From Limibacillus halophilus (lineage in GTDB: Bacteria > Pseudomonadota > Alphaproteobacteria > Kiloniellales > CECT-8803): a stretch of DNA of 64,000 nucleotides. This document shows positions 8,055-17,524 of this stretch, piece after piece (the stretch's first letter is position 1; every line of letters starts with the position of its first letter). The DNA is taken from contig NZ_JACHXA010000006.1 in assembly GCF_014191775.1 (NCBI RefSeq), positions 124,001 through 188,000 of the forward strand, read 5' to 3'. A program made the translations under genes and the position numbers. The notes under the pieces were generated by a model. It worked only from the letters and a program-made list of their open reading frames with translations, was not told the origin of the DNA and ran no database searches.

Positions 8055-8152
8055 TTCTGCCGCAATTGTTTGTTATTGCCTTGAAGGGCGCAGAACCAGG
8101 GGAGAGATAGACTATCGACGCTTACCGGTTCACATACCTTGCTAGTCTGGCC

Positions 8153-10015
8153 GTGCTGGTTCTTCTCGGAGCCGCGCAAACCCTGTCGGCTGAGGAACGC
8201 GATCTCTCTTTGGTCGGCGCCCCGAACATCGCCGATGATCTGGCCAAGCCGGCGAGCGACCCTGCGAACGTCAACACCAACACGGATACCGAGGAAAGTA
8301 CGGGCGGCGAATCCTACAGTGTGACGATCACAGGCCTGGAGGAGTCGAAAAAACTCGAAGAGCTTATCCAGCAAACCTCACAACTGCTATCGCTTCAGGA
8401 TCAACGGCCGCAAACCCGCGGTGGTTTGCGACGGCGTATCGACAACGACATCGAGCGCTTTTCGAAGACGCTCCGTTCGGAAGGCTACTACGACAGCAAA
8501 CTGTCCTATGAGATTTCGGAGGGCGACCCGGCTGCCGTGATCATCTCCATCGAGCGTGGCCCAACCTACCGACTGGCGGAATACAAGATCATTGATGAAG
8601 CCGAGAATCAGCCCGGCGCAGCTTACGAGCAACGTCTGGAGGACTTGGGACTGGGCCTGGGACGACGTGCCCACGCGCCGACTATTGCCTCAGCCCAAAC
8701 CAAGCTTTTACAGATGCTGCGTCGCGAGGGCTTCCCCTTCGCCAAAGTCACCGACCGCAAGGTCTATGTCGAACACGACAAGCAGATTCTGTCTGTGGAA
8801 TTGTACCTGGATAGTGGTCAGCCGCACAAATTTGGCGAGGTCCGCTTCAATGGGGTCGAGAGCATTGATGAAAGCTATTTGCGGCACCTGATCGTCTGGC
8901 AGGACGGCGCGCTCTACGACGAGCAGTTATTGGACGAAAGTGAACGCAATCTCATGTCCAGCGAGCTGTTCGACAGCGTGACCATGGAGCCGTTAGCCGC
9001 CGAGGTCACGGATCACAAACTGCCCGTCGAGGTGGTGGTCCAAGAACGGCCTCAACGGACTATCGGATTCTCGCTCAATTTCGATTCCATCGATGGACCG
9101 GGTGGCTCGGCGCGCTGGCAGCACCGCAACCTTTTCGGCGCCGGCGAGCGTTTGACCCTTGAGGCAAAAGGCTCGCTTCTGGAGCAAAGTCTGACGGGCC
9201 GTCTGCGCAAGCCCTGGTTCCTGGGCGAGGATCAAACCCTGCTCGCAGAGGGGGGCTTTATCCGCGAGGACACCGACGCTTTCGAATCGAAGGCGATAAC
9301 ATCCTACCTTGGCCTGGAACGCACCTGGGGCGAGGATTGGACCTACAGCCTTGGCGGCAGTCTTGAGTTTGAGCAAAGCACCGACGCCCGCAATACGGAA
9401 GCCCGTACACTGGGGCTTGTCGGCGTGCCGATGGCCGCACAATACGACGGCACTGACAATTTGCTCGATCCGACGCATGGCCAGCGGTTGGGTGTCGTGC
9501 TGACGCCCTACTTCGCGACCATTGAAGAGAGCTTTTCCTTCACCTCGACGGAAATCAACGCTTCAACCTATCACGCCCTGGACGAAGACAGCCGTTACGT
9601 CTTTGCCTTGCGCGGCCGGCTAGGCAGCGCTTTCGGCGCAACCGCCGGGGAACTGCCTGCTTCCAAGCGTTTCTACGCTGGCGGCGGCGGTTCAGTGCGC
9701 GGCTACGCCTTCCAATCCGTCGGCCCGCTCGATGCGAGCAATGATCCGCTCGGCGGAAAATCGGTGGCCGAGATAAATGCGGAATTTCGCCTGCGCGTCA
9801 CCAAGGACATAGGTGTGGTACCCTTCTTGGATGGCGGTATGGTCTCCAGCAACACAATGCCGAGCGGTAGTGAGCCGTTTCGCTGGGGCGCCGGGCTTGG
9901 ATTGCGCTACCACACAGCCGTCGGCCCGATCCGCTTTGATTTCGCCGTACCGTTGAACAAGCGGGACAGCGATGACAATTACGCATTCTACATCAGCCTC
10001 GGTCAGGCGTTCTGA
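8153..10015 (+). CDS. tamA: TamA, Omp85-family outer-membrane assembly protein
   Basis: This is the outer-membrane half of the translocation and assembly module: N-terminal POTRA domains (about residues 45-275 of the 620 listed) followed by a 16-strand beta-barrel of the BamA/surface-antigen D15 type. Visible landmarks are ERGPTYRLAEYKI in POTRA, GGGGSVRGYAFQS (the conserved VRGY loop) and FRWGAGLGLRYHTAVGPIRFD near the C-terminal strands, ending in a terminal Phe. The coordinates give the first standard initiator (GTG), but this would leave only 13 residues of signal. Translation more likely begins at an ATC at 8114, seven bases after AGGGGAGAG, which restores a full signal peptide. tamB follows after 29 bases. 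Confidence 0.93.
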   Translation: MLVLLGAAQTLSAEERDLSLVGAPNIADDLAKPASDPANVNTNTDTEESTGGESYSVTITGLEESKKLEELIQQTSQLLSLQDQRPQTRGGLRRRIDNDIERFSKTLRSEGYYDSKLSYEISEGDPAAVIISIERGPTYRLAEYKIIDEAENQPGAAYEQRLEDLGLGLGRRAHAPTIASAQTKLLQMLRREGFPFAKVTDRKVYVEHDKQILSVELYLDSGQPHKFGEVRFNGVESIDESYLRHLIVWQDGALYDEQLLDESERNLMSSELFDSVTMEPLAAEVTDHKLPVEVVVQERPQRTIGFSLNFDSIDGPGGSARWQHRNLFGAGERLTLEAKGSLLEQSLTGRLRKPWFLGEDQTLLAEGGFIREDTDAFESKAITSYLGLERTWGEDWTYSLGGSLEFEQSTDARNTEARTLGLVGVPMAAQYDGTDNLLDPTHGQRLGVVLTPYFATIEESFSFTSTEINASTYHALDEDSRYVFALRGRLGSAFGATAGELPASKRFYAGGGGSVRGYAFQSVGPLDASNDPLGGKSVAEINAEFRLRVTKDIGVVPFLDGGMVSSNTMPSGSEPFRWGAGLGLRYHTAVGPIRFDFAVPLNKRDSDDNYAFYISLGQAF

Positions 10016-10044
10016 CATCGGGGCCGCTGACGGAAGGGAAATCC

Positions 10045-13000
10045 TTGCGCCGAATTCGCCTGTTTATCCTGCTGCTGTTGTTGCCGCTGCTCGTGGTAAC
10101 CGCCGCGATTGCCGCTGCGACCTATTGGCTTCGCAGCGCGGAGGGGCTTGCGTGGCTGAAGACGACCATTGAAGAAGCCGCCTCGACCCCCGGCGAAATG
10201 GAACTCCGCATCGCAGCCTTGAACGGCGACCCCTTCTCCAGCCTGGAGGTTACCGGTCTTTCGCTAGCCGATCCCGATGGCACTTGGTTGGGTCTCGATC
10301 GGCTGCGCCTGGAATGGCAAGTCGATGCCCTCTTCTCTCGTCGCCTGGAAATCTCCTCTCTTGAGGCAGGGACGCTTTCGCTTGCGAGATTACCTGCTGC
10401 AACCGCCGACGAGCAGGAAACCAGGAACGAGCTATCCATTCCTGACCTCCCTTTCGGTTTTCAGATCGACAGGTTGGTAATCGCGCAGATCGATCTCGGC
10501 CAGGATGTTATCGGTGAAGCGGCATCGCTCTCACTTTCCGGTCGATTGAAGGGCCGCGAACCGGGCGAATTGACCTCTTTCCTCGACCTGCAGCGTCTGG
10601 ACGGCGATCTACGCGTCAAGGCCGATGCCGCCTATTCGATCGGCAGCGGCAGGTTGCGCCTCTCTCTTGACGCCTCTGAAGGCAGCGGCGGGTTGATCGC
10701 CAAGCTTGCGGGGGATCCCGCCTTACCGGCTGTCGCGCTGCATCTGACCGGCGACGCCCCCCTCACGGAATGGAAAGGAGAAATCGCGGCTTCGCTGGAG
10801 GGGCAGGCTACGCTGGACGGAACCCTTCTGATCAGTTCGCACGACGTACTTGAGGTTGCCTTCGACGGGCTCTTGGACCTGCCGCTCACCGCCGGCAGCG
10901 CAGCGGCAGAATTGTTGCCCGGCCATCAGGAATTCACCTTGCAACTACAACTCCCGGAAAGCGACCGACTTGAGATCAAGCGCTTCGTCCTTGCCGGGCC
11001 CGTGGCCGCCGCGCGCGTAACCGGGAGCGTCGATTTGACGAGTCTGGAAGCTGCGCTGGAAGGTAGCGTTAATCTGGTCGACGCAAGTGCGTTGACCAAA
11101 CTGGCCCCCGATGTCCAGTTGGACAGCCTCGCATTCGTCTTTTCGCAGACCGGGCTACTGACGGCACCGGCCCTGCATCTGGAAGCGAGTATCTCGGGAC
11201 TCCGCCTGCTGCAGCATCCTGGGACCGGGCCGAGCGCGACCTCGGCGAACCTTGTTCTCGACAGTCAACTTCTGGACCCGGAAAGCAAGCACTTGGCGTT
11301 ATCAGGAGTCGTCAAACTGGAGGGTCTCGCGCTGCCCGACATGCCCCAGCCAGGTGTGCTTCTCGGCGGCAGCCCAAGCCTTGAGGTCGCAGGTGAACTC
11401 AATGGCGATGCACTGGTGCTGACCCTTTCGCGCCTGCACCTTCAAGGCGCTCTCCTCGATGCGCGTGCGAGCGGCGTTCTGCCCTTGAATGGGGGTGACG
11501 CCGACCTTTCGCTCGAAGCCGAGATACCGGATATCGCACCGCTGGGTGCAATGGCCGGACAAGCGCTGACCGGATCGGCCCTGCTGACCGCGAAGGTCAC
11601 CGGCCCGCTCGATGGAAGCGGCGCCAAAGGGCAGGCAAAGCTGGATATCTCGGATTTCTCTGCAATAGACCAACCGCAGTTGGGCGCGCTCATTGAAGAC
11701 AGTCTCGTCCTTGCCACCGACTTTTCCTTTGGTGCGGACAGCGGCGTGGCGCTTTCCAATCTTGCTTTAAGTGCAGCAAATCTTTCGGTCGGCGGAAGTT
11801 TGTTGCTTGGCGCGGATTTCGATGAATTGGGCGGAAACTACAAAGTTTCCATCGCCGATATTTCCAGGCTGGCCGTCGACCTCGGCCTACCAATCGAAGG
11901 TGGTTTCACGATTGACGGACAGCTTCTGGGGAGTATCGCACAACCCGGCAGCCGCTTTACCGCCTCCCTCCCCGGGTTGGAGGCTGCCGGCTCTCTTATC
12001 TTGCCGGCGAACGCGACCTTGCCCCAGGGGAATGTCACGCTCAGCGTTGCCGACGCCAAACACTGGCGCGCCCTCGCCGGATTGCCGCAGCTTCAAGGTA
12101 GCGGTCAGATGAAAATCACCCTCGCCGGCTCTACCGCTGCGCCCGAACTGCAAGCCGCCGGTAGACTGGATCAACTGGTGCTGGCCCCGTCACAAACGAT
12201 CGAATCGGCGATATTCGAGGCCCGCTTGACAGATTTGCTCGGCAACCCCGGCGGGTCGTTCACACTCGATTTATCGGGCATTGCAGCGTCCGACACCACG
12301 CTGGAAACGGCACGCCTAACGGCCAAAGGAACAGCGGAAAAACTTGATCTGCGCCTGGACGCCAAGGGGACCCAACCACTGGCCAGCAAACAGCAGCCCC
12401 TTGCCCTGACACTCGAAGCCCGGGCCAGTGAGCTCGCTGGCGGCCAACCGCGAGTCGTCGCTCAAACGGGCCGCCTGGAATTGGCCGGTCAGGTTCTTTC
12501 AATCATGCAGCCCGTGGACCTGCGGATCACGGAAAATGGAATTCGGCTCGCCGCACCGGAACTGGCGCTGGACGACGCCAGGTTCGCCGTCACCTTCACC
12601 AAGAGCGCACGCGGTGGCGATCTCGACGCGCAGATCGCAAATCTGCCGTTGGAACTGATGGAGTTGGTTTCTCCCGACGCAGGCGTTGCCGGTCGCCTCG
12701 ACGCCAAGGTCAAGGTAAGCGGCAATCCGATGGCAACAGGCACCATCGATGTTTCAGCCAGCGATCTGAAGTTTTCGGCGGAAAAACGCCTGAACCCCCT
12801 ACGGGCTACGCTTGCGGGGCGGCTCGACGGGAAAACCCTCGACATGAATGTCGAAGCAACCGGCTTCGCCGAAGATCCCTTGACGGCAAGGGTCAGTTTG
12901 CCTTTCCGGGTGAACATGGCGAGTTTGTCCGCCGACCTGCCTCAGACCGGGCAGCTCACCGGCGAAATGACCTGGGCAGGCGATCTTGCCCCCTTCGTCG

Positions 13001-14238
13001 ATATCTTCGGACCTGCCAACCAACGCATGGGCGGCCGGGCCAGACTCGATGCACGGCTTTCCGGCACGCTTGCCTCACCGCGCGTGGATGGCAGCTTGAA
13101 CCTAGACGGAGGCTTTTACGAGAATCTGGAGCAAGGCACCCTGCTCCAGGACCTGACAGCAGCGCTCAGGTTCAATGGTGATCGAATCATTTTGGAGACC
13201 CTGACAGCGAGCGATGGCAGTTCGGGGACGCTGTCGGCAACGGGTAACGTCGAACTCCAGCCGGAACGTGGCTACCCGGTATCCCTCGCCGCCGAGCTGA
13301 GTCGCATGGATCTGGTAAAGCAGGATCATTTGAAGGCCACGATCTCCGGCGACCTCACCTTGCGGGGCAGTCTGGTCGACCCGATTCTGGAAGGTGATCT
13401 GGCCAGCGATTTGGTGGATGTTTCCATCGCCAACGATTTGCCCGCCGAAGTGGTGGACCTGGAAGTCATAGACCGCAATGCGCCGCCACCGGTTGAAGCA
13501 GCCAACCAAGGTCCCCGCCTGTTTGCCGACATGCAGCTTGCGCTGAATGTCGAGCTGCCTCGTCAAGTTTTTGTCCGTGGTAGAGGGCTTGATTCAGAAT
13601 GGTCCGGCGGCTTCGACGTCTCTGGCAAGCTTAGCGAGCCTTCCGTCATCGGCAGTCTGGAAGTGGTGCGCGGCCAGATGACCATCGCCGGCAAGATTTT
13701 CAAGATAACCAAAGGCACCATCCGGCTGCCCAACCGTCCCGGCGCGCCGCCGGTGATTGACCTGACGGCGGAATACAAGACTGATGGCCTGCAAGTCATC
13801 GCCAAGATTTTTGGCCCCAGCGACGCCATCGAAGTGGAATTGAGCTCTGTGCCTACGCTGCCGCAGGATGAAATACTCGCGCGGGTTCTGTTCAACAAAC
13901 GCGGCAGCGAGCTGAGCGCGGTGGAAGCTCTGCAACTGGCCTCTGCTGTCGGGCAGCTATCCGGGAAAACCGGCGGTGTCGATCTCATGGATTCCATCCG
14001 CCAGGGATTGGGTGTCGATGTCTTGCGGGTTGACGGTGGAAGCGAAAACGCAGGGCCCAGCGTCGAGGCCGGCACCTATCTATCCGAAGATCTTTTCCTG
14101 GGTGTGGAGCAAGGGGCCGACCCGCGCAGCAGCGGGGTCAGTGTTGAGCTGGAAGTAACGCCCAACATCTCGGTGGAGAGCAAGCTCAAGCAAAGCGGCA
14201 GCAGCAACCTCGGCGTCCTTTTCGAGTGGGACTATTGA
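10045..14238 (+). CDS. tamB: TamB, translocation/assembly module AsmA-like protein
   Basis: This 1397-residue inner-membrane-anchored, periplasm-spanning protein partners TamA in outer-membrane protein assembly and anterograde phospholipid transport. It has one N-terminal transmembrane segment (residues 8-30, leucine-rich), a very long beta-helical region of repeating amphipathic strands, and the conserved C-terminal DUF490/TamB domain (final 350 residues, with GSLEVVRGQMTIAGK, DLTAEYKTDGLQV, LPQDEILARVLFNK, LGVLFEWDY). The start codon is TTG, chosen because GGAAGGGA lies just upstream and the protein begins with a charged-then-hydrophobic anchor (MRRIRLFI). The size is typical for the family. 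It forms an operon with tamA. Confidence 0.94.
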   Translation: MRRIRLFILLLLLPLLVVTAAIAAATYWLRSAEGLAWLKTTIEEAASTPGEMELRIAALNGDPFSSLEVTGLSLADPDGTWLGLDRLRLEWQVDALFSRRLEISSLEAGTLSLARLPAATADEQETRNELSIPDLPFGFQIDRLVIAQIDLGQDVIGEAASLSLSGRLKGREPGELTSFLDLQRLDGDLRVKADAAYSIGSGRLRLSLDASEGSGGLIAKLAGDPALPAVALHLTGDAPLTEWKGEIAASLEGQATLDGTLLISSHDVLEVAFDGLLDLPLTAGSAAAELLPGHQEFTLQLQLPESDRLEIKRFVLAGPVAAARVTGSVDLTSLEAALEGSVNLVDASALTKLAPDVQLDSLAFVFSQTGLLTAPALHLEASISGLRLLQHPGTGPSATSANLVLDSQLLDPESKHLALSGVVKLEGLALPDMPQPGVLLGGSPSLEVAGELNGDALVLTLSRLHLQGALLDARASGVLPLNGGDADLSLEAEIPDIAPLGAMAGQALTGSALLTAKVTGPLDGSGAKGQAKLDISDFSAIDQPQLGALIEDSLVLATDFSFGADSGVALSNLALSAANLSVGGSLLLGADFDELGGNYKVSIADISRLAVDLGLPIEGGFTIDGQLLGSIAQPGSRFTASLPGLEAAGSLILPANATLPQGNVTLSVADAKHWRALAGLPQLQGSGQMKITLAGSTAAPELQAAGRLDQLVLAPSQTIESAIFEARLTDLLGNPGGSFTLDLSGIAASDTTLETARLTAKGTAEKLDLRLDAKGTQPLASKQQPLALTLEARASELAGGQPRVVAQTGRLELAGQVLSIMQPVDLRITENGIRLAAPELALDDARFAVTFTKSARGGDLDAQIANLPLELMELVSPDAGVAGRLDAKVKVSGNPMATGTIDVSASDLKFSAEKRLNPLRATLAGRLDGKTLDMNVEATGFAEDPLTARVSLPFRVNMASLSADLPQTGQLTGEMTWAGDLAPFVDIFGPANQRMGGRARLDARLSGTLASPRVDGSLNLDGGFYENLEQGTLLQDLTAALRFNGDRIILETLTASDGSSGTLSATGNVELQPERGYPVSLAAELSRMDLVKQDHLKATISGDLTLRGSLVDPILEGDLASDLVDVSIANDLPAEVVDLEVIDRNAPPPVEAANQGPRLFADMQLALNVELPRQVFVRGRGLDSEWSGGFDVSGKLSEPSVIGSLEVVRGQMTIAGKIFKITKGTIRLPNRPGAPPVIDLTAEYKTDGLQVIAKIFGPSDAIEVELSSVPTLPQDEILARVLFNKRGSELSAVEALQLASAVGQLSGKTGGVDLMDSIRQGLGVDVLRVDGGSENAGPSVEAGTYLSEDLFLGVEQGADPRSSGVSVELEVTPNISVESKLKQSGSSNLGVLFEWDY

Positions 14239-14260
14239 GGCGCTGCCGCCGGGTAAGCGA

Positions 14261-15154
14261 TCAATCCTCGGCAACTTTGCTGTTCGCCAGCTTTTCCAAG
14301 GCCTTCACCATTCCAGAATGATCCCACCCAGAGCCGCCCATGGCCGCACAGGCATTGAAGAGCTCCTGGGCTGTGGCGGTATTTGGCAGACTGACATTCA
14401 GCTCGCGTGCAGACTGCAGCGCCAAATTGAGATCCTTCTGATGCAGTTCGATCCGGAAGCCCGGATTGAAGGTCCGCTTGATCATCCTCTCGCCATGAAC
14501 TTCCAGAATTTTCGATGATGCGAAACCGCCCATCAACGCTTCGCGCACCTTGGCCGGATCGGCGCCCGCCTTGGCTGCGAACACCAACGCTTCCGAGACG
14601 GCTTCGATGTTCAGAGCAACGATGATCTGGTTGGCGACCTTACAAGTCTGACCATCGCCATTGTTCGTGCCGACCAACGTGATGTTCTTTCCCATCAACT
14701 CAAAAAGCGGCTTGATCTTGTCGAAGGTTTCCTGCGCGCCCCCCACCATGATCGTCAGCGCCGCGTTCTCTGCCCCAACCTGCCCCCCGGACACGGGCGC
14801 GTCCAGATAGCCGCAGCCGGTAGCCGTGATACGCCGGGCAAAATCCTTGGTCGCCGTCGGGGAGATCGAACTCATATCGACGACGGTCTTGCCCTTCGAC
14901 AGACCCGCCGCCACACCGGATTCACCAAACAGCACTTCCTCTACCTGCGGGGTATCCGGAACCATCAAAATGATAATCTCCGATTTCTCCGCGACTTCCT
15001 TGGCGCTGGCGCAACTGACCGCACCCTTGTCCGCATTGACTTTGGGAACCGGGCTTCGGTGAGTCACCGTAAAGAGTTCATGCCCTGCATCTTGCAAGTG
15101 GGCCGCCATGGGACTTCCCATGATCCCCAAGCCGATGAAACCGATTTTTGCCAT
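14261..15154 (-). CDS. garR: 2-hydroxy-3-oxopropionate (tartronate semialdehyde) reductase
   Basis: This 297-residue beta-hydroxyacid dehydrogenase reduces tartronate semialdehyde to D-glycerate with NAD(P)H. The N-terminal FIGLGIMGSPMA (6-17) is the dinucleotide motif, DAPVSGG (118-124) the substrate motif, and K172 in GQTCKVANQ the catalytic lysine. The C-terminal FNPGFRIELHQKDL segment closely resembles GarR/GlxR rather than the 3-hydroxyisobutyrate branch, though MmsB-type activity cannot be excluded. It lies 38 bases after the YCII-like gene on the same strand. No glyoxylate carboligase or hydroxypyruvate isomerase is nearby. Confidence 0.8.
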   Translation of the reverse strand: MAKIGFIGLGIMGSPMAAHLQDAGHELFTVTHRSPVPKVNADKGAVSCASAKEVAEKSEIIILMVPDTPQVEEVLFGESGVAAGLSKGKTVVDMSSISPTATKDFARRITATGCGYLDAPVSGGQVGAENAALTIMVGGAQETFDKIKPLFELMGKNITLVGTNNGDGQTCKVANQIIVALNIEAVSEALVFAAKAGADPAKVREALMGGFASSKILEVHGERMIKRTFNPGFRIELHQKDLNLALQSARELNVSLPNTATAQELFNACAAMGGSGWDHSGMVKALEKLANSKVAED

Positions 15155-15192
15155 GTCCTATCTCCCTCGAATCAAACCTGATCTATATCTCT

Positions 15193-15480
15193 TCACGCGT
15201 TTGCCGCGTTGACAATGCCGCGATACGGCGCAACCGGGTAGAACTCGAAGGTAAGCAAATTCTTTTGAGCTAGCGGCAACTCCGACAGGCGTTGACGCGC
15301 TTCGTCTTCGCTGGCTGCCTCGCAAACCATGACCGCGCCCTTGCCATCGCTACGGCTGTAAATCTCGCGCACGAAGTCTTCGGCCATCAAAGACAGTGCC
15401 TTTTTCGACTCTGGCCCAAGCAATGGCTGAAACTCCTCGGCGGGACGATCCGCACGCGTCGCGATCACAATGATTTTCAT
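15193..15480 (-). CDS. YCII-related domain protein
   Basis: This small protein of 95 residues starts at the ATG at 15480, supported by an AGGAG eight bases upstream; the open frame further upstream is ignored. It has the dimeric alpha/beta ferredoxin-like layout of YciI/YCII proteins: MKIIVIATRADRP, LGPESKKAL, a SDGKGAVMVCEAASEDEARQRL segment and a closing EFYPVAPY strand. YCII domains occur as small dehydrochlorinase-like or stress proteins of largely unknown function. It probably shares a transcript with the reductase that follows it and diverges from the cation transporter gene. Confidence 0.7.
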   Translation of the reverse strand: MKIIVIATRADRPAEEFQPLLGPESKKALSLMAEDFVREIYSRSDGKGAVMVCEAASEDEARQRLSELPLAQKNLLTFEFYPVAPYRGIVNAANA

Positions 15481-15710
15481 CTGATTTTCTCCTACTCTTG
15501 TTTGCCGTCGCCAGGCTAGGTCTCTTGGAAATGGATGTTGACCCCGAAAGGTGCGTGTTAGCGCGAGGGCTTCTTGAGCTGCCGGCCCTTCACCCGTTTG
15601 GCCGTGCTGAACTTGCCCCCGGCTGACATGTGGGTCAAAGTCTGGCGATATGAACCACAAGGGGCAAGCCTCTTGAAACGATTTGAGGAAACCCAGCCAA
15701 TGAAGGTTTC

Positions 15711-16655
15711 GTGAGGATGGCCGCTTCAGGTTCCAAAACAGTTATTTATGCCGCCTTGGTCGGCAATCTCCTGATCGCGGTGACGAAGTTCGGCGCTGCC
15801 CTTTATACAGGCAGTTCCGCCATGTTGAGCGAGGCCATTCACTCATTGGTGGATAGCGGCAATCAGGGCTTGTTGCTCTATGGTCTTCGTCGCGCCAAGC
15901 GGCCAGCCGACGACCGCCACCCCTTCGGTTACGGCATGGAACTCTACTTTTGGGCTTTCGTGGTGGCGATCCTGATATTTGCGGTCGGATCGGGCGTCTC
16001 GCTTTATGAAGGCATCTTGAAGATACTTGAGCCGCATCCCATTACAAATCCACTCATCAATTATGTAGTCCTGGGCGCCGCCATCATTTTCGAAGGCGTT
16101 GCCTGGACAATGGCCTTCAAGGAATTCCAACGCACCAAAGGCACCCGCGGTTGGATGGAGGCCGTGCGTCAAAGCAAGGATCCGGCACTCTTTACGGTCC
16201 TGTTCGAAGATAGCGCCGCCATGGCTGGGTTGATTGTCGCGCTGGTCGGCATCTACCTGTCGCAAGCCCTGAACATGCCTTGGCTGGACGGCGCCGCGTC
16301 GGTGGGAATTGGCATCATCTTGGCCGTGGTTGCGATGCTCCTGGCTTACGAGTGCAAAGGACTCCTGATCGGCGAATCTGCCGACAAAGCTTTGGTCGAT
16401 AGCGTATCCCGCATCATACGGAGCGAGCCGACCGTCAATCGCCTCAACGAGTTGCGTTCGATGCATCTGGGACCGCGAGATGTGCTGCTGGCCGTCAGCA
16501 TCGACTTCCGAGACGGGCAAACCGTCGGCGAGGTTGAAAGCACGGTTTTCCGCCTGGAGCGGCGGATCAAACAACAGTTTCCTGAGGTTCGCCGCATCTT
16601 TATAGAGGTACAATCGCACGGCGATCATAAACGCATGGTCGCCTCGGAACGCTAG
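15711..16655 (+). CDS. Cation diffusion facilitator (CDF) family transporter
   Basis: This 314-residue inner-membrane metal/H+ antiporter has about six transmembrane segments, with HSLVD (H44, D48) in the second helix region and a matching acidic pair EDSAAMAG in the fifth, where family members bind Zn, Fe, Mn or Co. The loop RAKRPADDRHPFGYGMELYFW is the signature of the CDF subgroup with long loop 2-3. A cytoplasmic C-terminal domain of about 90 residues contains the VESTVFRLERRIKQQFPEV region. GTG at 15711 or ATG at 15717 could be the start. The metal specificity cannot be read. It is monocistronic, divergent from the YCII-like gene. Confidence 0.88.
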   Translation: MRMAASGSKTVIYAALVGNLLIAVTKFGAALYTGSSAMLSEAIHSLVDSGNQGLLLYGLRRAKRPADDRHPFGYGMELYFWAFVVAILIFAVGSGVSLYEGILKILEPHPITNPLINYVVLGAAIIFEGVAWTMAFKEFQRTKGTRGWMEAVRQSKDPALFTVLFEDSAAMAGLIVALVGIYLSQALNMPWLDGAASVGIGIILAVVAMLLAYECKGLLIGESADKALVDSVSRIIRSEPTVNRLNELRSMHLGPRDVLLAVSIDFRDGQTVGEVESTVFRLERRIKQQFPEVRRIFIEVQSHGDHKRMVASER

Positions 16656-16715
16656 CGCTCACAGGCCCCTCGTGTTAGTGAAAGCATCGAGGAGTCAACA
16701 AGAAAGGGTAGGGGA

Positions 16716-17501
16716 ATGAGCGACATAGCCGGATCTAATGGCGCAAGCACGAGCGGGAATGGCGAAACGACCCAGCCGCAACTGCCCCTGTTCTACAAGA
16801 CCTTGGTACCATTGGATTCCACCAAGCACGCCAAGCTGCGCCGCAAAGCCGGTGCGAACTATGCCTTCGCACGCGGTAGCAACCTGGCTCCGTTGCTTGC
16901 GGTTGAGTTTTCCGTTGCACAGAAACACTACCCCATCGTCTTTGCCCGCAGCGCGCCCTATTTGCCAATGGCATTGCTGGGTTACGAGCAAGGCAAGAAT
17001 GTCTTCGTGGACGCCGAAGGGAACTGGCAGCAAGGAAAGTATGTGCCCGCATATATGCGCCGCTACCCCTTCTCATTGGTGCCAACGACCCAGGATACCA
17101 ACCAGTTGGCGCTGTGTGTCGATGAGACCAACACCGTGCTTGAGGAGGGACCCGATAGCGTGCTCTTCGAGGGTCGCGATCTCAGCGGCGCAGGCAAGAA
17201 GATAATGAGCTTTTGCCAAGAGTTTCATCGCCATCTCATGGCTACTCAGGAACTGGGCAAACTTCTCAATGAACTGGGCCTGCTGCAGGAGAGCTCGCTT
17301 CGCATTCAATCCAGCGGGCGTACTTCTGAACTCAAGGGTTTCATGATCGTCAGTGAACAAAAGCTGGGCCAACTATCCGACGACGACATGTTGAAGCTAA
17401 GGCCAAGGGGCCAGATCGGCGTCCTTTATGCGCACTTAATGTCGTTGGGCAGCGGGCAATCGGTCGCACTGCAAAACCGCGGCTTGCCGGAGATCGCTTG
17501 A
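16716..17501 (+). CDS. SapC family protein
   Basis: This 261-residue protein belongs by sequence pattern to the SapC family (named from S-layer export loci in Campylobacter/Caulobacter but widespread in alphaproteobacteria): PLFYKTLVPLDSTKHAKLR near the N-terminus, ARSAPYLPMALLG, the PAYMRRYPFSLVP motif near residue 110, and a FCQEFHRHL helix. There is no signal peptide or membrane segment, so it is probably cytosolic. A strong purine-rich GGGTAGGGGA precedes the ATG. No S-layer genes are nearby and its role here is unknown. The Lrp-type regulator follows after 23 bases on the same strand. Confidence 0.8.
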   Translation: MSDIAGSNGASTSGNGETTQPQLPLFYKTLVPLDSTKHAKLRRKAGANYAFARGSNLAPLLAVEFSVAQKHYPIVFARSAPYLPMALLGYEQGKNVFVDAEGNWQQGKYVPAYMRRYPFSLVPTTQDTNQLALCVDETNTVLEEGPDSVLFEGRDLSGAGKKIMSFCQEFHRHLMATQELGKLLNELGLLQESSLRIQSSGRTSELKGFMIVSEQKLGQLSDDDMLKLRPRGQIGVLYAHLMSLGSGQSVALQNRGLPEIA

Positions 17502-17524
17502 ACCCACGGATGGGGTCTTAACTC

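Noticed and set aside
15843-16628. 261-residue frame antisense to the CDF transporter
   Set aside because: The plus-strand frame has full CDF motifs; the antisense product resembles no family.
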